Positions 36,546-49,000 of a stretch of 64,000 nucleotides of DNA are shown in pieces. The notes beneath the pieces are model-generated. The model ran no database searches, was not told the DNA's origin, and saw only the letters and a program-made list of their open reading frames with translations. The translations under genes were made by a program, and so were the position numbers. The stretch comes from Microglena sp. YARC (Eukaryota > Chlorophyta > Chlorophyceae > Chlamydomonadales > Chlamydomonadaceae): NCBI GenBank assembly GCA_022414725.1, contig JAJSRW010002878.1, forward strand, positions 1 through 64,000. Direction: 5' to 3'. How positions within the stretch are numbered: the stretch's first letter is position 1; every line of letters starts with the position of its first letter.

Positions 36546-39500
36546 TGTAACACCCTGAAAAATTCGACCGACAAAAATCTAAACTCTAAAAATATGGGCC
36601 TTCAAAAACTTTTTAAATAAATTGCATCATGCCGATTTTATTCGCCTATTCCATTGGATTTTGATTTCAGAGTTTGTTGATCGTGAATAAAGAATAATTA
36701 ATTAGGAATAAAATCTAAAATTAAATGAGCAAAATAAATAACTGAAATATAATTTTAAAATAAAGGTTGAGGTGGGGATAGAAATGAATAAAATATCATC
36801 GCAGTCATATTTGTATTAATTAAATCTAAATACGACGGAATAAGAATTAACCCTAATTAAAAATTCAAATAAATATATAAATAAAATACGAGTAATATTA
36901 ATCTAGAGTAAATCCATTGGTTAGAATGACACAAATATTGAGTAAACTTCATTTATACAAAATCCAGGATTTATAGAATCAAATTTACAAGAAATAGGCT
37001 AAAATGGGGATTAAATAGGAAAAGACACTATTCATCGGCCGCCAGGTGTTCGACGTGGTCCTCTAACCCAGCCCTCCTCTTTTCCCCTCTCTCTGTTGCC
37101 ACCTTCACCACGCGCCGCCGCCCATCGCGCCTGGCCATCTCGCGCCCCGAGCCGCCGCGCGCCGTCGCCATCGTCTCCTGCCGCCGCGCCGCCGTCGCCA
37201 TCGCTGCCTGTCGCCGTCGCCATCCCATCGCCGCTGCCCGCGCCGCGCCGCCGTCGCGTCGCCTCGTGCCACGCGCTTTTCGTGCGCTGGGTGTGCGCAA
37301 CGCCGGTGCCCCGTACCTGTCGCGCGTCTGCGGTCGACACGCGCAGCGGGTCGCCAGTCAGCTGGCGAACCTAGATTGGGGGCTGCGACCTCGACAGGCT
37401 TTTGTTGCGGCCAGCCGCGTCCCCGCTTTAGCGCGCCGAGCGATCGTGGTGGGGCGTCATTCGCCGCCTGGCTCGCGCCGGCGCCACACTGCAGCACCGT
37501 CGCCAGTCGCGCCAACGCTGGCTTGTCGGTCCGGGGCGCGGCGCTGTGTGTCCACTCGCGCCTCGCGCCCCGCCTGCCGCCCCACCCCCCGGAGGGACGC
37601 ATCCGCCGCGTCACTCGCACCCGCCTTCTCTTCCTCTCCCTTACCCCTTCTCCTATAAAAGCCCCACATTCTCCCTCTCCTGCGCTCATCTCCCCTCCTC
37701 TCCCTCTTCCCCTTCTCCACGCCCGCCGCGCCGCCGCCCTTGCTGTCGTGCCGCCGCATTCCGTACCCGCCGCGTCACCGCCTCAGGTGTTCCCACTGTT
37801 CCGTCGTCGCCGCCTCAGTGTGCCGCACTGTGTGCCGTCGTCGCCGCGCCGTCGTCCGCCACCGCCCGCCTTCGCCGTGAGCCGCTGCCCCCACCCTGGT
37901 TGTCGCCGTGCCGCCGCCGGTAAGAGGAGCCGAGAAGAGAGAAAGGGAGAAGCGGAGGAGAGAAGAAGAAGGAAGGAGGAGAGAAACCGGGAGGGAGAGA
38001 GAGAGAGAGAGGAAAAGCAAAGAAAACAAGAAAGGAAGGAAAAAGAAAAAGAAAGGAGAACAAAGAAAAAGGGAAATAAAATAGGAAAATTAGAGGAGAT
38101 TAGGAGAAGTTAAAAAAATTTAAAATAAAATTAGAATCTTGAATTACTAGAAATTATAGCTGAAAATTGCGAAAATTTAGAATATAAATATGGATTATTC
38201 TTGTAATTTCTATAATAAATCAAATTCCGGTATAATTTAGATGTAATTAATAACTTAAGACAAAATAGATGAATTCTTATAGATTATATAGATTAAATTT
38301 TTGGTAATCTTATAAGTACATCGATTCACGGAGAATTCGGAATACTTAATTACTAGGGATGTTTAGCCGTGTGTTATATTAATCGTTTATCATAGACTAA
38401 ATTAAATTCGTAACCAATCATTCATTAAGATGATTTTTTTGGATTTGTCCGATATTATAAGCTCGCGATAGAAATTTCTAACCTATTATAGGATATTTAA
38501 GTGCTCGGTAGATTTAAAATGTAAAAACTTTATGATAACAAAATATTTATTACCCGCAAAAATAGTTTAGGATGTATAAATCGATAGATTGGTTGGCCCT
38601 AGTTCGCGAATAGTGAAGTTAATATAAAAAAGAGTCGACTTCGCATTCGACTTCCATTTGCGATATTATTGTGGTTTTTTATTTGAATTCTAACCCGAAT
38701 TTCAACATCAAATTTTCGCAACGTAACTAAGAGCCCGAGGAGTTGCGGATTCCACAGTGAAGGCAAACCCGCAAGACTTTGAACAAGCAAGTCATAAACA
38801 AAATCACTATGCTTTTGACATAGTTGATTCCCAAACATGCGAAAATTTATTTTTTATTTACAAATAAAAATTGCATGCATGATGAACATCCTACTTTGTG
38901 ATTATGCCTTGCCTTGATATCACTTGTTACCCTTTAAATCCTTGGTTACCATGATTTACGTATAAGTCCCTTAGTCAACTATGACAAATTGTCTTTTAGA
39001 AATGCTACTCCTAGATTTATGCATTAACTCATATTTATCAAATGCTATATGCTTGGGCAATTACCTTTGGGAAGGTAATTGAGATGCGGCATTGGAGACA
39101 TGAGCGCCACAATTGCCATGATGTGGATGATATTGATTTGTGAAGAGAAATAAAATTTAAACAAAACTGTTTCGGACTAGGCGGACTGGATAAGGACTTT
39201 GAGCTAACAGTTGTTCTGAATTTTAATCTGGATCATACCTTATCAAGCAGAACATATTCATATCATCAACATCATCGCAATGTATGCTACCCGGCTCCAC
39301 TTCCCCAGCTTACAAATGTAAGGCCAACCGGCACCATCGAGAATAAAGCATGAAAACGACCCTACAACCTGTAATTTCTCGTTAGGATATATAGAACCTA
39401 GCGGATTAGATATCCGAGCGGAGGGCCAGTATCCCTGGCATAGATGGCTTCACCCCCGAGTGAGGCAAGCGTGCGCTACCAGTGGGGACAACCAGTTTGA

Positions 39501-40657
39501 GGTTAGGGCCCGGTAGGCGTGCCCTACAATCCGAGAGATTAGTCGCAACATCCGGATTTAGGGACTGCCATGAAGTGTGATGAGAGAAGAGAAACTTATA
39601 ACATTGAACCATAATTTTAATATGATGTTGTGGAACTCATCTTTCACCGGGAGCGCCAGAACTCCCTCTCACTGCTAGAAACATGGGCTGACGCCTAGAG
39701 TGCATGAGGACTTTTAAGTTCATGGAGCGGGTACTCCAATGCGCCGAGGTTATCGGAAAAAGCTTTGCCGTGACGCGTCTATGTGTTTGGACGAGGCCTC
39801 ATGTGTGGGCAGTGCGCGGAGTGCGGTACAAGTGCTACATCCACTGCAGTCGGAGTAAACCAAAATCTATTTCGAAATAGCCGTGCTCGCGGGTTATTGA
39901 GCACCGGGACATGTATTACACTTGGCTAGACTCTAAATTCTTAAACTTGTTGTGCGGATGGGATATTGCATGATGATTTCATGCTGATGGAGCCACTTCC
40001 TGAGAGGCGGGGAAGGTGACGTCCTCAGGAAAAAACCAGTCGACTCAATAGGCGGGAAAGCTATCCTGAATCACAATTGGATGTGTGGACAAGAACCGTC
40101 ATTGTTAATATGAACACTGGTAATAAAAAAAATTTATCCAGTCTGTGCGTAGGTCTTAGCGTTGTGTGCAAAAGAATTAACAAAACTTTGCTTTTGCGCA
40201 AAAGAATCATAAAGCCATTCCTCGAATACCCCCTGTTCATTATGCATTGTTGCTGTGTTGGCGCTGCTGAAGTACGCGTTGTACTCACCCTTGGCAATAT
40301 ACAAACTTAATCAGAGGCCGGAGATGAAGCTTCGGAGGATCCCTATGCCTATTACCAGGAGGGTGATGAAGACGATGACGCCCAGTAGGTCTCAGTTACG
40401 GTCGTTGCCTGTGGCAATGGCGTGCCGCTGCCTTAACTCCGCTGCTTATCCACTTCTGTTTTTGGAATGTATTCCGGACCGCTCGGTCCGATGATTTAAG
40501 ACTATGCCTGCGGGCTTATGATATAATGATTCGTACTAGACACTCGTGTATGTGCACTTGGTATCTCAGCTACGAATTCGTGTGTACCAGACTACTTGAT
40601 CCAGGGAAATGGTACTGTTTGCACGATTGACTCCTGTTATAAAAACGGGGGTCGACA
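36546..40657 (+). mobile_element. Solo LTR of about 4.1 kb, probably Gypsy/Tekay type
   Basis: The element starts TGTAACACCCTGAAAAATTC and ends AAACGGGGGTCGACA, a TG...CA pair, flanked by a 5-bp duplication TATTG (36541-36545 and 40658-40662). The TGTAACACCC start is typical of large grass Gypsy LTRs. The start motif does not recur inside, and there is no coding interior, so this is one unusually long LTR rather than a complete element. Within it lie a CCG-rich U3 part (37040-37640), a TATA box at 37655, a long purine tract (37919-38109) and an AT-rich remainder. Long open frames here (up to 245 codons) come from CCG repeats. Confidence 0.82.
37655..37660 (+). promoter_or_regulatory. TATA box of the long LTR
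   Basis: TATAAA follows a CT-rich stretch (CTTCTCC) and precedes GCCCCACATT, a typical LTR promoter context. It would place the U3/R border near 37685, leaving an unusually long R-U5 of about 3 kb. Confidence 0.5.
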
Positions 40658-40769
40658 TATTGTACCTGCTCTTATTAGGTGGGGAGGGACATGGCCCTTT
40701 ATTTTCTTCTTTTTCAGGGGATAAGCATTGTTTTATTTTTCTTTTGAAAAAAGTGGTATCACCAGGATT

Positions 40770-40985
40770 TCCCTTACCGTCGGCGCCGGAGTTACCGCAC
40801 CCTGACGATAAGCACGGGTTGCCACGCGGTAACCGTGGCAAACTGTATAAAATTTATCATAATTTGAATTATTTTCTAAATTTATTTGAATTTTAATGGG
40901 GTTTCCGCGATTTATCTTTATCGTACCCTGGAGGTAAGTGCGATAACCGCACGGTTACCGCTGGTTTTGTAAACATTGGGTGTCA
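40770..40985. repeat. GGTAACCG-rich inverted-repeat sequence
   Basis: Variants of GGTAACCG/CGGTTACCG occur repeatedly (GCGGTAACCGTGGCAAA, ACCGCACGGTTACCGC), and ACCTGGAGGTAAGTGCG-type words face CACCCTGACGATAAGCACG. It resembles an end of a rice DNA transposon. Borders were not established. Confidence 0.45.
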
Positions 40986-41315
40986 CAAACTTATGAACTT
41001 TGAGTTTTTTGCGTAATCCATTTGCAATGTCTTATGGTGCTCAATATTAGCAATTTTTTCCTTCTAATTTGATATCTCTTAGCCAAAATATAGAAGAAGC
41101 AATCCATCTGACATAGAGTTCATTTTGTAGTTGGAAGTAGCTTTTAGGTTTCTTATAGTATTAGATATATTGAATCCATGGGTTGAAAAATCCTTAGTTG
41201 ATGCGGTAGGTTGGTGTTGTTAGAGTTCGAATGCTTGAGTTGAAGAAACTATTTGTCCTCAAAAGTAAAGAAAAGTTATTTTTTGTCCAAAGGTAAAGAA
41301 AATTATTTTAAAGTA

Positions 41316-41700
41316 GAGTAAATTTCACAAAACTACACGTTTTGTGGTCCAAGTTACAGACAACCACACACACTTTGACACTTGGCGTTTAAGTACATAT
41401 ATTTTGGTAGTGTAGTTTCACAAAACCACACTATCAATGAATGGATTCACCCGTTGATATAACGTGGCTGTTCCACTTAGGACAAGGACGTGGCACCCTA
41501 TTACAAGCCATCGCATGAAATTAATAGGATGCCACGTCCCTCATCGTAGGTGGAACAACCACGTCATCTCACAAGTGAATCCATTCATTGATAGTGTGGT
41601 TTTGTGAAACCAAATATATGTATTTGAGTGCCAAGTGTCAAAATGTGTGTGTTTTAATGCAACTTGTATCATAAAACGTGTAGTTTTGTGAAATTTACTC
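41316..41700. mobile_element. Mutator-type foldback MITE (385 bp) with perfect 9-bp TSD
   Basis: The identical 9-mers TTTAAAGTA lie at 41307-41315 and 41701-41709. Between them the element starts GAGTAAATTTCACAAAACTA and ends TAGTTTTGTGAAATTTACTC. The arms pair for most of their length (GGATGCCACGTCC opposite GGACGTGGCACCC near the middle), so the whole element folds into one long hairpin. Length, arms and the 9-bp duplication indicate a Mutator-superfamily MITE. Confidence 0.92.
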
Positions 41701-41989
41701 TTTAAAGTATAACATAAATCTTGGCAATAAAAAGTTTTATATGGGAGTTGAAAGTTTGTGTTCGTTTTACTTGAAAGCTTTTTCTCGAGATGAAAAAGTG
41801 ATTTGGTGGTGGCAATCTAAACAGGATGAGGCAATTTTTCCTCTACTTTCAGTAATATAGGATAATTGCTAAAAGCAACATAGTAAAAACATTTTGTTAA
41901 TTCAACTATTATACCATTATTCTTTTATTCTAAAAGAGACCTTTCGATGATCTACCGTTGGATCAGCATCACATGGATCTATGTCTACC

Positions 41990-42110
41990 TGTACCCTTTA
42001 TATAGCCCTTCTTTCCTCTTCACACCCTAACCCTAGTTCCTAATACCTCCTAAACCCCTCCACGCCGCTGCGCCGCCGCCGCCACACCACCCTCATGCTT
42101 AGATCTTGCC
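41990..42110 (+). promoter_or_regulatory. Orphan core-promoter-like sequence
   Basis: TTTATATAGCCC near 41998 is followed 25-40 bases later by CACACCCTAACCCTAGTTCC (telo-box-like AACCCTA) and then a CCG-rich leader with ATG at 42095. The following frame closes quickly and matches nothing I know. It may be a captured promoter or the start of a lost gene. Confidence 0.35.
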
Positions 42111-42494
42111 AACAATTCAGGCGGAATGATGTTCTTCCTCAATAGAGTAGAGATGGACGCGATTTGTACTCACTAGTTTCCTGTTCTAAAGGTTGCTCTT
42201 TCTAACTATCTATAGTATTCTTCTAATAGTACCAGACCTCCTTTTGCGCGGAGCATTTTGCCGGAATTTCACGGGAATTGAGTTGATTCCTTGAAATTCC
42301 TGTAAAATTCCTGCGTTTCCAAAAAGAGCCCTCATGTTGAATATCCCTGGCCCTGGCCCCCTAGATCTGAGGATCGCTTAGCTTCTATAACTTTCGATAT
42401 TCATCGTTTTCCAGACCGAAGGTGGAAGTTGCAAAACGTTGCGGATTGCCACCGGTAGATCCACAAAAAAAAGAGCATCACATGCGAAAATCAT

Positions 42495-42521
42495 AATAAG
42501 CCGCCTTCGAAGCCGCTTATT
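42495..42521. other. Short hairpin AATAAGCCGC...CCGCTTATT
   Basis: AATAAGCCGCCTTCG and AAGCCGCTTATT form a compact inverted repeat. The surrounding 41710-43084 is otherwise AT-rich spacer with no gene. Hairpins of this type occur inside rice MITEs, but no element borders were identified here. Confidence 0.45.
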
Positions 42522-43084
42522 GGAGCATGATTAAAACAACAATCAGTTGGTAAAGAAAATCAACTATTTTCCACCTATTAAAGTCTTCAATTTATTCATT
42601 GTGCATCCTTTAGATTGTATAAATTTCTATTGAGATAGGTAGCTAGCCCTGTTATATATTTTCAAGGAAGACAAATGGAAATAAAAAAATAAGCATGGAT
42701 GGCAAGACATATAAATTTTTTTTTCAAATACCATTTGATTGTCCTAATATTTCTTATTGATTCGTTTCATAAATAATGAAATGATGTTCATTTTCCCAAT
42801 ATAATATATATTATACGACATATATATGCATAGATGTATGCTAATTATAACCAATGGCAGTGGCACTAATGCAACATTCGAGAAAACGAGATTTGTGTGT
42901 TGTGGATTGACTAATTTTCATGTTTTGATATTGATTCTGTTAAAAAAGAACGTGTGAGGTATATATATATTGCTCTTGACATACTTGTGATAAACAACTA
43001 ATTATTTAAGATTCACTCTTTTATTTTGAACTTTGAGTCGGCAAATTTATACTAGAATGAGAACTGTTGTCCATCTGAGACATA

Positions 43085-46000
43085 AATCCTAATATTGGTG
43101 ACTCATTTCTTTTCTAATCAGGAGGGATAATTATTGTGGATACCTTGCTAGTTAAGCGGTTTTTCGTGTAATTCATTACCAGTTGCGTTAGAAATGTCGA
43201 AGATGCCTTCTGTTATTTTCCAATGAAACTTGAAATTTTTTTCGTCGCGTTAGAACCCCAAGGTGGAACTGGGCATTAAAGTAATTTTAGTAGGCTATGG
43301 AAGTTTAACGCGAGGTGAATGCTAAGAAAATATATTTTGAAATCAGATCAGTTTTGATTTCGTATGAATATTAGGAAACTGCGTGCTTGCATTTTGGATT
43401 CGATTTTATTTATGACACATTCACGTGCATATATAATAGAAGCCAAATGGTGTTTTACAAGTATAAAAGAGAGAAAACATTTGCTCTATTTGATGACACT
43501 CGGTGACGTGTTCTCATACAGTCAATTCTAGTAGTTCACATGGAAGAATTCTCACTAATTTATTGATTATCTGGTTTTTCAAATTTAAAATTCCATACTC
43601 AAAACAACACGTGTTACAATAAGTGGACTCACGGTGTCATTAGCGTAAGCATGGGCTTGTTTAAGGTGGTGCTAGCATGTAACGTGATATTGGCATGGCA
43701 AGAAATGCGATACATGTGTTTTGTATATAGATATAGAGGGAATTTTTATTGAATTCAAAAGAAAAGGGGAACTCAAGCGCATGAGAAAGGGAAAGAAATC
43801 AAATGGAAAATCAATGGGCCATTTTTTTTTTTTATAAAGGATGTGTAGCGGTGCCCGGTAGAGAGCTGAAGCGCGCACGAGCCTTCGGGGCAGAAAAGGA
43901 CGCCACCCCACCGAGTGCAAAGTGGAAGCAGAGAGAGAGAGAGGCGGCGCGGCAGCAGTAGCAGGATCATTGCTGCTAAATGCTCACCCCTCTGTGTAAT
44001 TAATCCCTCGATGGCGTATTTTATTAGGTTTTAATAATCACGTTTTTGAGCGATTTAGTATTCTTCTTTTTCTTCTCTTCGTCTCTCTTCCCCTTTCTTC
44101 CTTGTCCGCCTCCTCTCCTCTTCGTGTCACCCGCCTCAGTGATCGCGCTTTGAGGAGGAAGAAGGAGTCGGGGGAGTGGGACGGGGGTTGGATTGCTTGC
44201 TTTGATGGTGGCGATTGGAGCGTGAATTCGTGAGGTGGGGCGTGGTTGGTGGTGGGTGGTGGTGGTTATACGGTTTTCGGGTTTCGTGGGGGGGAGGAGA
44301 TGGGCAGGTGGAGGGATGGAGCGGGGGTGGAGTTCGTGGGGATGACAGGTGCTGGTGGTGGACGAGACCTACATTGCCTTCGCCGTGCTCAAGAGGATGC
44401 TCCTCGAGTGCCGATAACGAGGTGAGCAGTCTTGGCTTCGCCTTCTCTCCGCGTTTCTGTCTTAGTTGTACATCTGAAGAACAAAGGATTCCTAATATTG
44501 GGTGGAGTTGTCATTTCTTTTAAGTCAGCCGGAGGGATAATTTATATGATAGATAATCGCCTTTTGCTAGTTAAGCCGCTTTCATCTGTCAATTCAATAC
44601 ATTGACGTTTTAGAAAACTGTCGAAGATGCTTCTGTTATTTTTCCAATGAGAAAACTTGGATATTTTTTTTTCGATCCGTTAGAAGAGGACGGCCCAGGT
44701 GGATAAAACTATGCATTAAGTAATTTGAAGTAAGGCTAATGAATTTAACAGGTGGATGCTAAGCGCGAAAATTATTTTGAATCGAGATCAGCTTTTGATT
44801 TCGTATGAATATTGAATCATAGCGTGGCTGCATTTTTGAATTCGATTTTATTTATGGACACCATTCAACAGTGATAATAAAATGCAGCAAGCAGCAATTG
44901 GTGTCTTTCCAGTATAAAGAGAGAAACATTTGCTCTATTTGATGAACACTGTGGTCGGTGAACGTGTTCTCATATTTACAGTCCAAATTAACTAGGTAGT
45001 CCAATTAGAGAGAGAATTCTATTTGTTATCTGAAATTATCTGGTTTTTCAATTCAGAAATTCCATATCAAAAAACAGTGTTAGCAAATACAGTGGGAAGT
45101 ACTGCACGGTGGTCATATACGCGGTAAGCATGGGGTGGGTTAAGGGTGGTGCTTGAGCCGATGTACCTGGCCATATTGGCAATTGCCAGCAGAAATCCGC
45201 CTGAAATACAAACTGTGTCTTGTATCTGTACTAGGGGAATTTTTATTGCAAATTCCCAAAACAAAGGGGGGCAAATATCAACTAGACAAGGGGAAAGAAA
45301 AATCATGGAAAATCCAATGCGGGGACCTTTTTTTTTGTAATATAAAAAAGGGAAGCGTCCGGTAGCGCCAGCGTCAGCGGCGCGAGCGGGCAAGGCGCAT
45401 CTCAGGGCAAGGAAGATGTGCGGCCCACCCCACGAGCTGCAAGGTGGAAAGGCAAGATGAGTAGCGAGAGGGGGCGGCGTCCGGGCAGGGCAGTAAGCAG
45501 GGCATCAAATTTGCTGGCTAATCTCAATCCCTCTGTCGGTAATTGAATTGGCTGCGTCTGGATCGCCGGTATTTAGCTAAGTTTTACTAATTAGGCACTT
45601 TTGAAGCGAATTTTAGGTCTTTTCTTCTCTTTCTGGGTTCTTCTCGGCGACACTGTTCTTCTTTCCGGGCCTCTTTCGTTTTTGGTGGGGTCAACCGCCG
45701 CCTCCTGGGAATCGCGGGTTGGGAGGGGAGCGGCGGGGAGTCGGGGGGTGGACGGGGGTTGGATCTGCCATTCGCACTAAATAAAGATTTGGTGGCGAAT
45801 TTTGGTAGAGTGAATTCGTGAGGGGGCGTGGTGGTGGTGGTGGTGGTGTTATACGGTTTTCGGTTTTTGGGCGGGGGAGAGATGGCGCCGGTGGAGGATG
45901 GCGGCGGGTGGAGTTCGTGGGGATGAAGGTGCTGGTGGTGGACGAGACCCTACATGCCTCGCCGTGCTCAAGAGGATGCTCCTCGAGTGCGCTACGACGG
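43085..46000 (+). repeat. Direct duplication of the RR21 promoter, leader and exon 1
   Basis: About 1.4-1.5 kb is present twice: about 43085-44480 and 44490-46000. Shared landmarks are TCCTAATATTGG (43090 and 44492), GAAGATGC..TTCTGTTATTTT (43199 and 44624), TTGCTCTATTTGATGA (43480 and 44930), the GA-rich leader, and exon 1 (44300 and 45882). Differences are nearly all small insertions or deletions. The downstream copy is the one joined to the rest of the gene. Confidence 0.88.
44300..44421 (+). pseudogene. Extra copy of RR21 exon 1
   Basis: From ATG at 44300 the sequence parallels exon 1 at 45882 (GTGCTGGTGGTGGACGAGAC, GTGCTCAAGAGGATGCTCCT, then a GTGAGCAG donor at 44422). It carries additional single-base changes, so its frame does not continue. 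It is followed by the junction to the second promoter copy, not by exon 2. Confidence 0.8.
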
Positions 46001-49000
46001 TGAGCAGCTCTGCCTTCGCCTCTGCCTCTCCCGCGTTCTCTGTCCTTGTAGTCTATCGCTTGCTGTGCTGCGGTTGTGTGGGCGTGACATGATTGGTTGC
46101 GTGGAGGGGCGGTTGGTCGGATAAGTTTCGTTGTTTCGGTTAGTGTTTCGTGTTCCGATTTGTCTGGGGTTGGGGGAGGAGTCGGCTGCTCCGTGGGTTG
46201 ATTTGCTTTTCCGTGAATTCTGGGGAGTTTTTATTTTTTTCTGCACATCTCCGTTATTGGGAAATTTTGCCCTTATTGTCGGTTTTCTCAATCTGGGAAT
46301 AGATTGTTGAGTTTATATAGATTAGTGATTGTATTGAAGATCTGAGCGAGTTTGCGGTGTGAAATCTGAACCGTGTTGCTAATATCTAATCCTGCCTTTT
46401 TGTTTGTGCTAATATAAGCAGTAGTTTTTAAGATTCTTATATTCTGTGGATTCATGCGGGCTTCGAATTACTATTATATCATCCCAACCTAAGACTTACA
46501 ATATATTGGGAATATATCGTCGATGCTCCTAGCTTTGTTCCCTATCCCGATAACATTTTGTTATGCCTAATGACTGTGAATTATCACCCATAGTAATGAC
46601 TGCAAATTATCACGGAAAGTTTAGCTTAGGATCAGGAGTTTATTAGAGGCGCTATGCATCACCCACCTACCCCACAGTTAAGTTTTGTTGCAACAGAACG
46701 AATACTCCAAGGATGCAATGCGGCATATCTAGGTTGCAGCCTATATAGAATCTTTGTTCTGTAAAGTGTTGCTATTCCTTTCTAGTTTCTGTTCTGGGCG
46801 CCAATAGTTCACATATGCGCATCACAGCTTAGGGGAAATAACAAATAATATAATGGGTTTATTACTGATCTATTTTTTCTTATTATATTACAGTTGATTT
46901 ATTTCCTACTATAAGTTGAATGTGTGCAGCATGAGAAACTGTTGGATTTTATTCCTTATCCAGTCTTCTCTATTGAATGATCTCTGCTTTAAAACGAACG
47001 TGAAAAGCATTAGGCATACCCATGGAGGTATTCAGTATTCATAATGTAATGCAATTGTACATAAATATCATCTGCTGCTTTTATGCCTTCAAATACACTT
47101 TTAAGTTTATATCATGTTGTGTGCAGTACTTTTTCGTTGCTTTGTTTTGTTTTCACTCTGTTGTTTCCGAAAATTCCACTCGTTCGTGGGAAGCTAATAT
47201 CGTAATTTGCATCTGCTTCATTTGTATGTCTGAATAGTTATTTTGTTTACTTTGTTTTTTTTGGGGCAGCGACAACTTGTTCTCAGGCTACAAGAGCATT
47301 AACTATGCTGCGAGAGAACAGGCGTGGTTTTGATGTTATAATTAGCGATGTTCATATGCCTGATATGGACGGATTCAGGTTTACTTGAACTTGTTGGCCT
47401 TGAGATGGATCTCCCAGTTATTAGTAAGTAGATTAATATTCTCCACCCTGCTTGTTAATTCTGGTTTGTCAAAGGCATTACTGAAATCTGTTGATAATAT
47501 TGCAGTGATGTCTGCTGATTCAAGGACAGATATCGTTATGAAAGGAATTAAACATGGAGCATGTGACTACTTAATTAAACCCGTCAGAATGGAGGAGTTG
47601 AAGAACATCTGGCAACATGTTATAAGGAAAAAGTTTAATGAAAACAAGGAGCATGAGCATTCAGGTAGCCTAGATGATACAGATCGTACCAGACCAACCA
47701 ATAACGATAATGAGTATGCTTCATCTGCAAATGATGGAGCTGAAGGTAGCTGGAAGTCTCAGAAAAAGAAACGGGATAAAGATGATGACGATGGTGAATT
47801 GGAAAGTGGTGACCCTTCTTCTACATCAAAGAAACCAAGAGTTGTTTGGTCAGTTGAACTCCACCAACAATTTGTAAACGCAGTTAATCATCTGGGATAG
47901 ACAGTAAGTTTTTCCTACTTTTGGCACTTATTTTCATCAACAGCAATGTTTGGTCGGCTGTGCACTTGCTAATTTATTTTCTTTTGGTGTTGTTTACCAC
48001 ATTTGAACACCTGAACCTTGCAATTACATCAAATCTTTCCGCTTTCAAGCTTACACAAATTTTATAATTTTCTCTTCAGAAGCTGTTCCCAAGAAAATTT
48101 TGGAGTTGATGAATGTTCCTGGTTTAACTAGGGAAAATGTCGCCAGCCATTTGCAGGTTTGATTCTGGTTTTCATTTTTAATCACGGGTCCTTTTCTTGT
48201 ATCATATTTAGCATGGTGTGGTGGATGTTATGTTTACTGACACCATGGAATATCTACCCTTTGTATTATCCTAATTGTTATTATTCGTATTTATTTTACA
48301 CATCCTTGCTCTACCTGAATGTATCTACTCTGATTTAGTTAGCAGTAGAAACCAACTAACCAAAGGACTTGCTCCTGGAATGATCTTGTAATTCCAGGAC
48401 TTGTACATACACTATTTTAGTGCTGTTACACTCTTTTATTGTAGAATGAAACCATACCAAATTATAGATCATTCAACCAGTGCAGATGGCAACGAATCGC
48501 TCTATAATAGATGTTTGATAATAAACATTGTTTTTCTGTTGTTCTTATTGTGTTGCCTGGGGATCATCCATTTGAAGGTTTTGTCTACAGAGTAAAATTC
48601 CATTGTTACCTTGTGCATTTGTGCTGCTTGTCTGTTGAGCTCCAATCTCCCTGTTACCTTCATTTTTTTAATATATACCAGGACCTGTTTAAGTGCTTAG
48701 TTCAATAGTCATGATATACAGTAGCTTAGACCCTGTTTGAACTCAGGACGTCCCTAAGTTATCTTGAAACAATGTCGTTTTTCTTGGGCATATTGAAGTT
48801 GCTGAAACAGTAATGAAGTATCTGTTTGCTCTTGCTGTAACTTCCAGTTTTTTAGTTATGTAATGATAATCATGGTGATGCAATGAGTTTTTTTTTTCTA
48901 TTTTCAGAAGTTCAGATTGTATCTGAAGAGGATTGCTCAGCATCATGCCGGAATAGCTAATCCATTCTGCCCGCCTGCTTCTAGTGGTAAAGTAGGCTCA

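Larger units (their letters stand above)
36315..40671. mobile_element. Tourist-like MITE (about 240 bp) split by a solo LTR
   Basis: The MITE left part is 36315-36545 and its last bases are 40663-40671. The termini GAGCAAGGTGTAATA (left) and TATTGTACCTGCTC (right, counting the copied TATTG) are inverted repeats. TTA flanks both sides (36312-36314 and 40672-40674), the 3-bp target duplication of PIF/Harbinger Tourist elements. The interior (TGGTCCCACCTGTCATACAC, GGAGTCCGTACTGCAGCTGG) belongs to a very abundant rice MITE family. Confidence 0.85.

Noticed and set aside
37105..38113. Long overlapping open frames (194 and 245 codons) on both strands
   Set aside because: They fall in the CCG-repeat and purine tract of a solo LTR, are open in several frames at once and have no domain.
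36546..40657. Complete LTR retrotransposon rather than a solo LTR
   Set aside because: The start motif TGTAACACCC does not recur before the CA end, and no gag, protease, reverse transcriptase or integrase frame exists inside.
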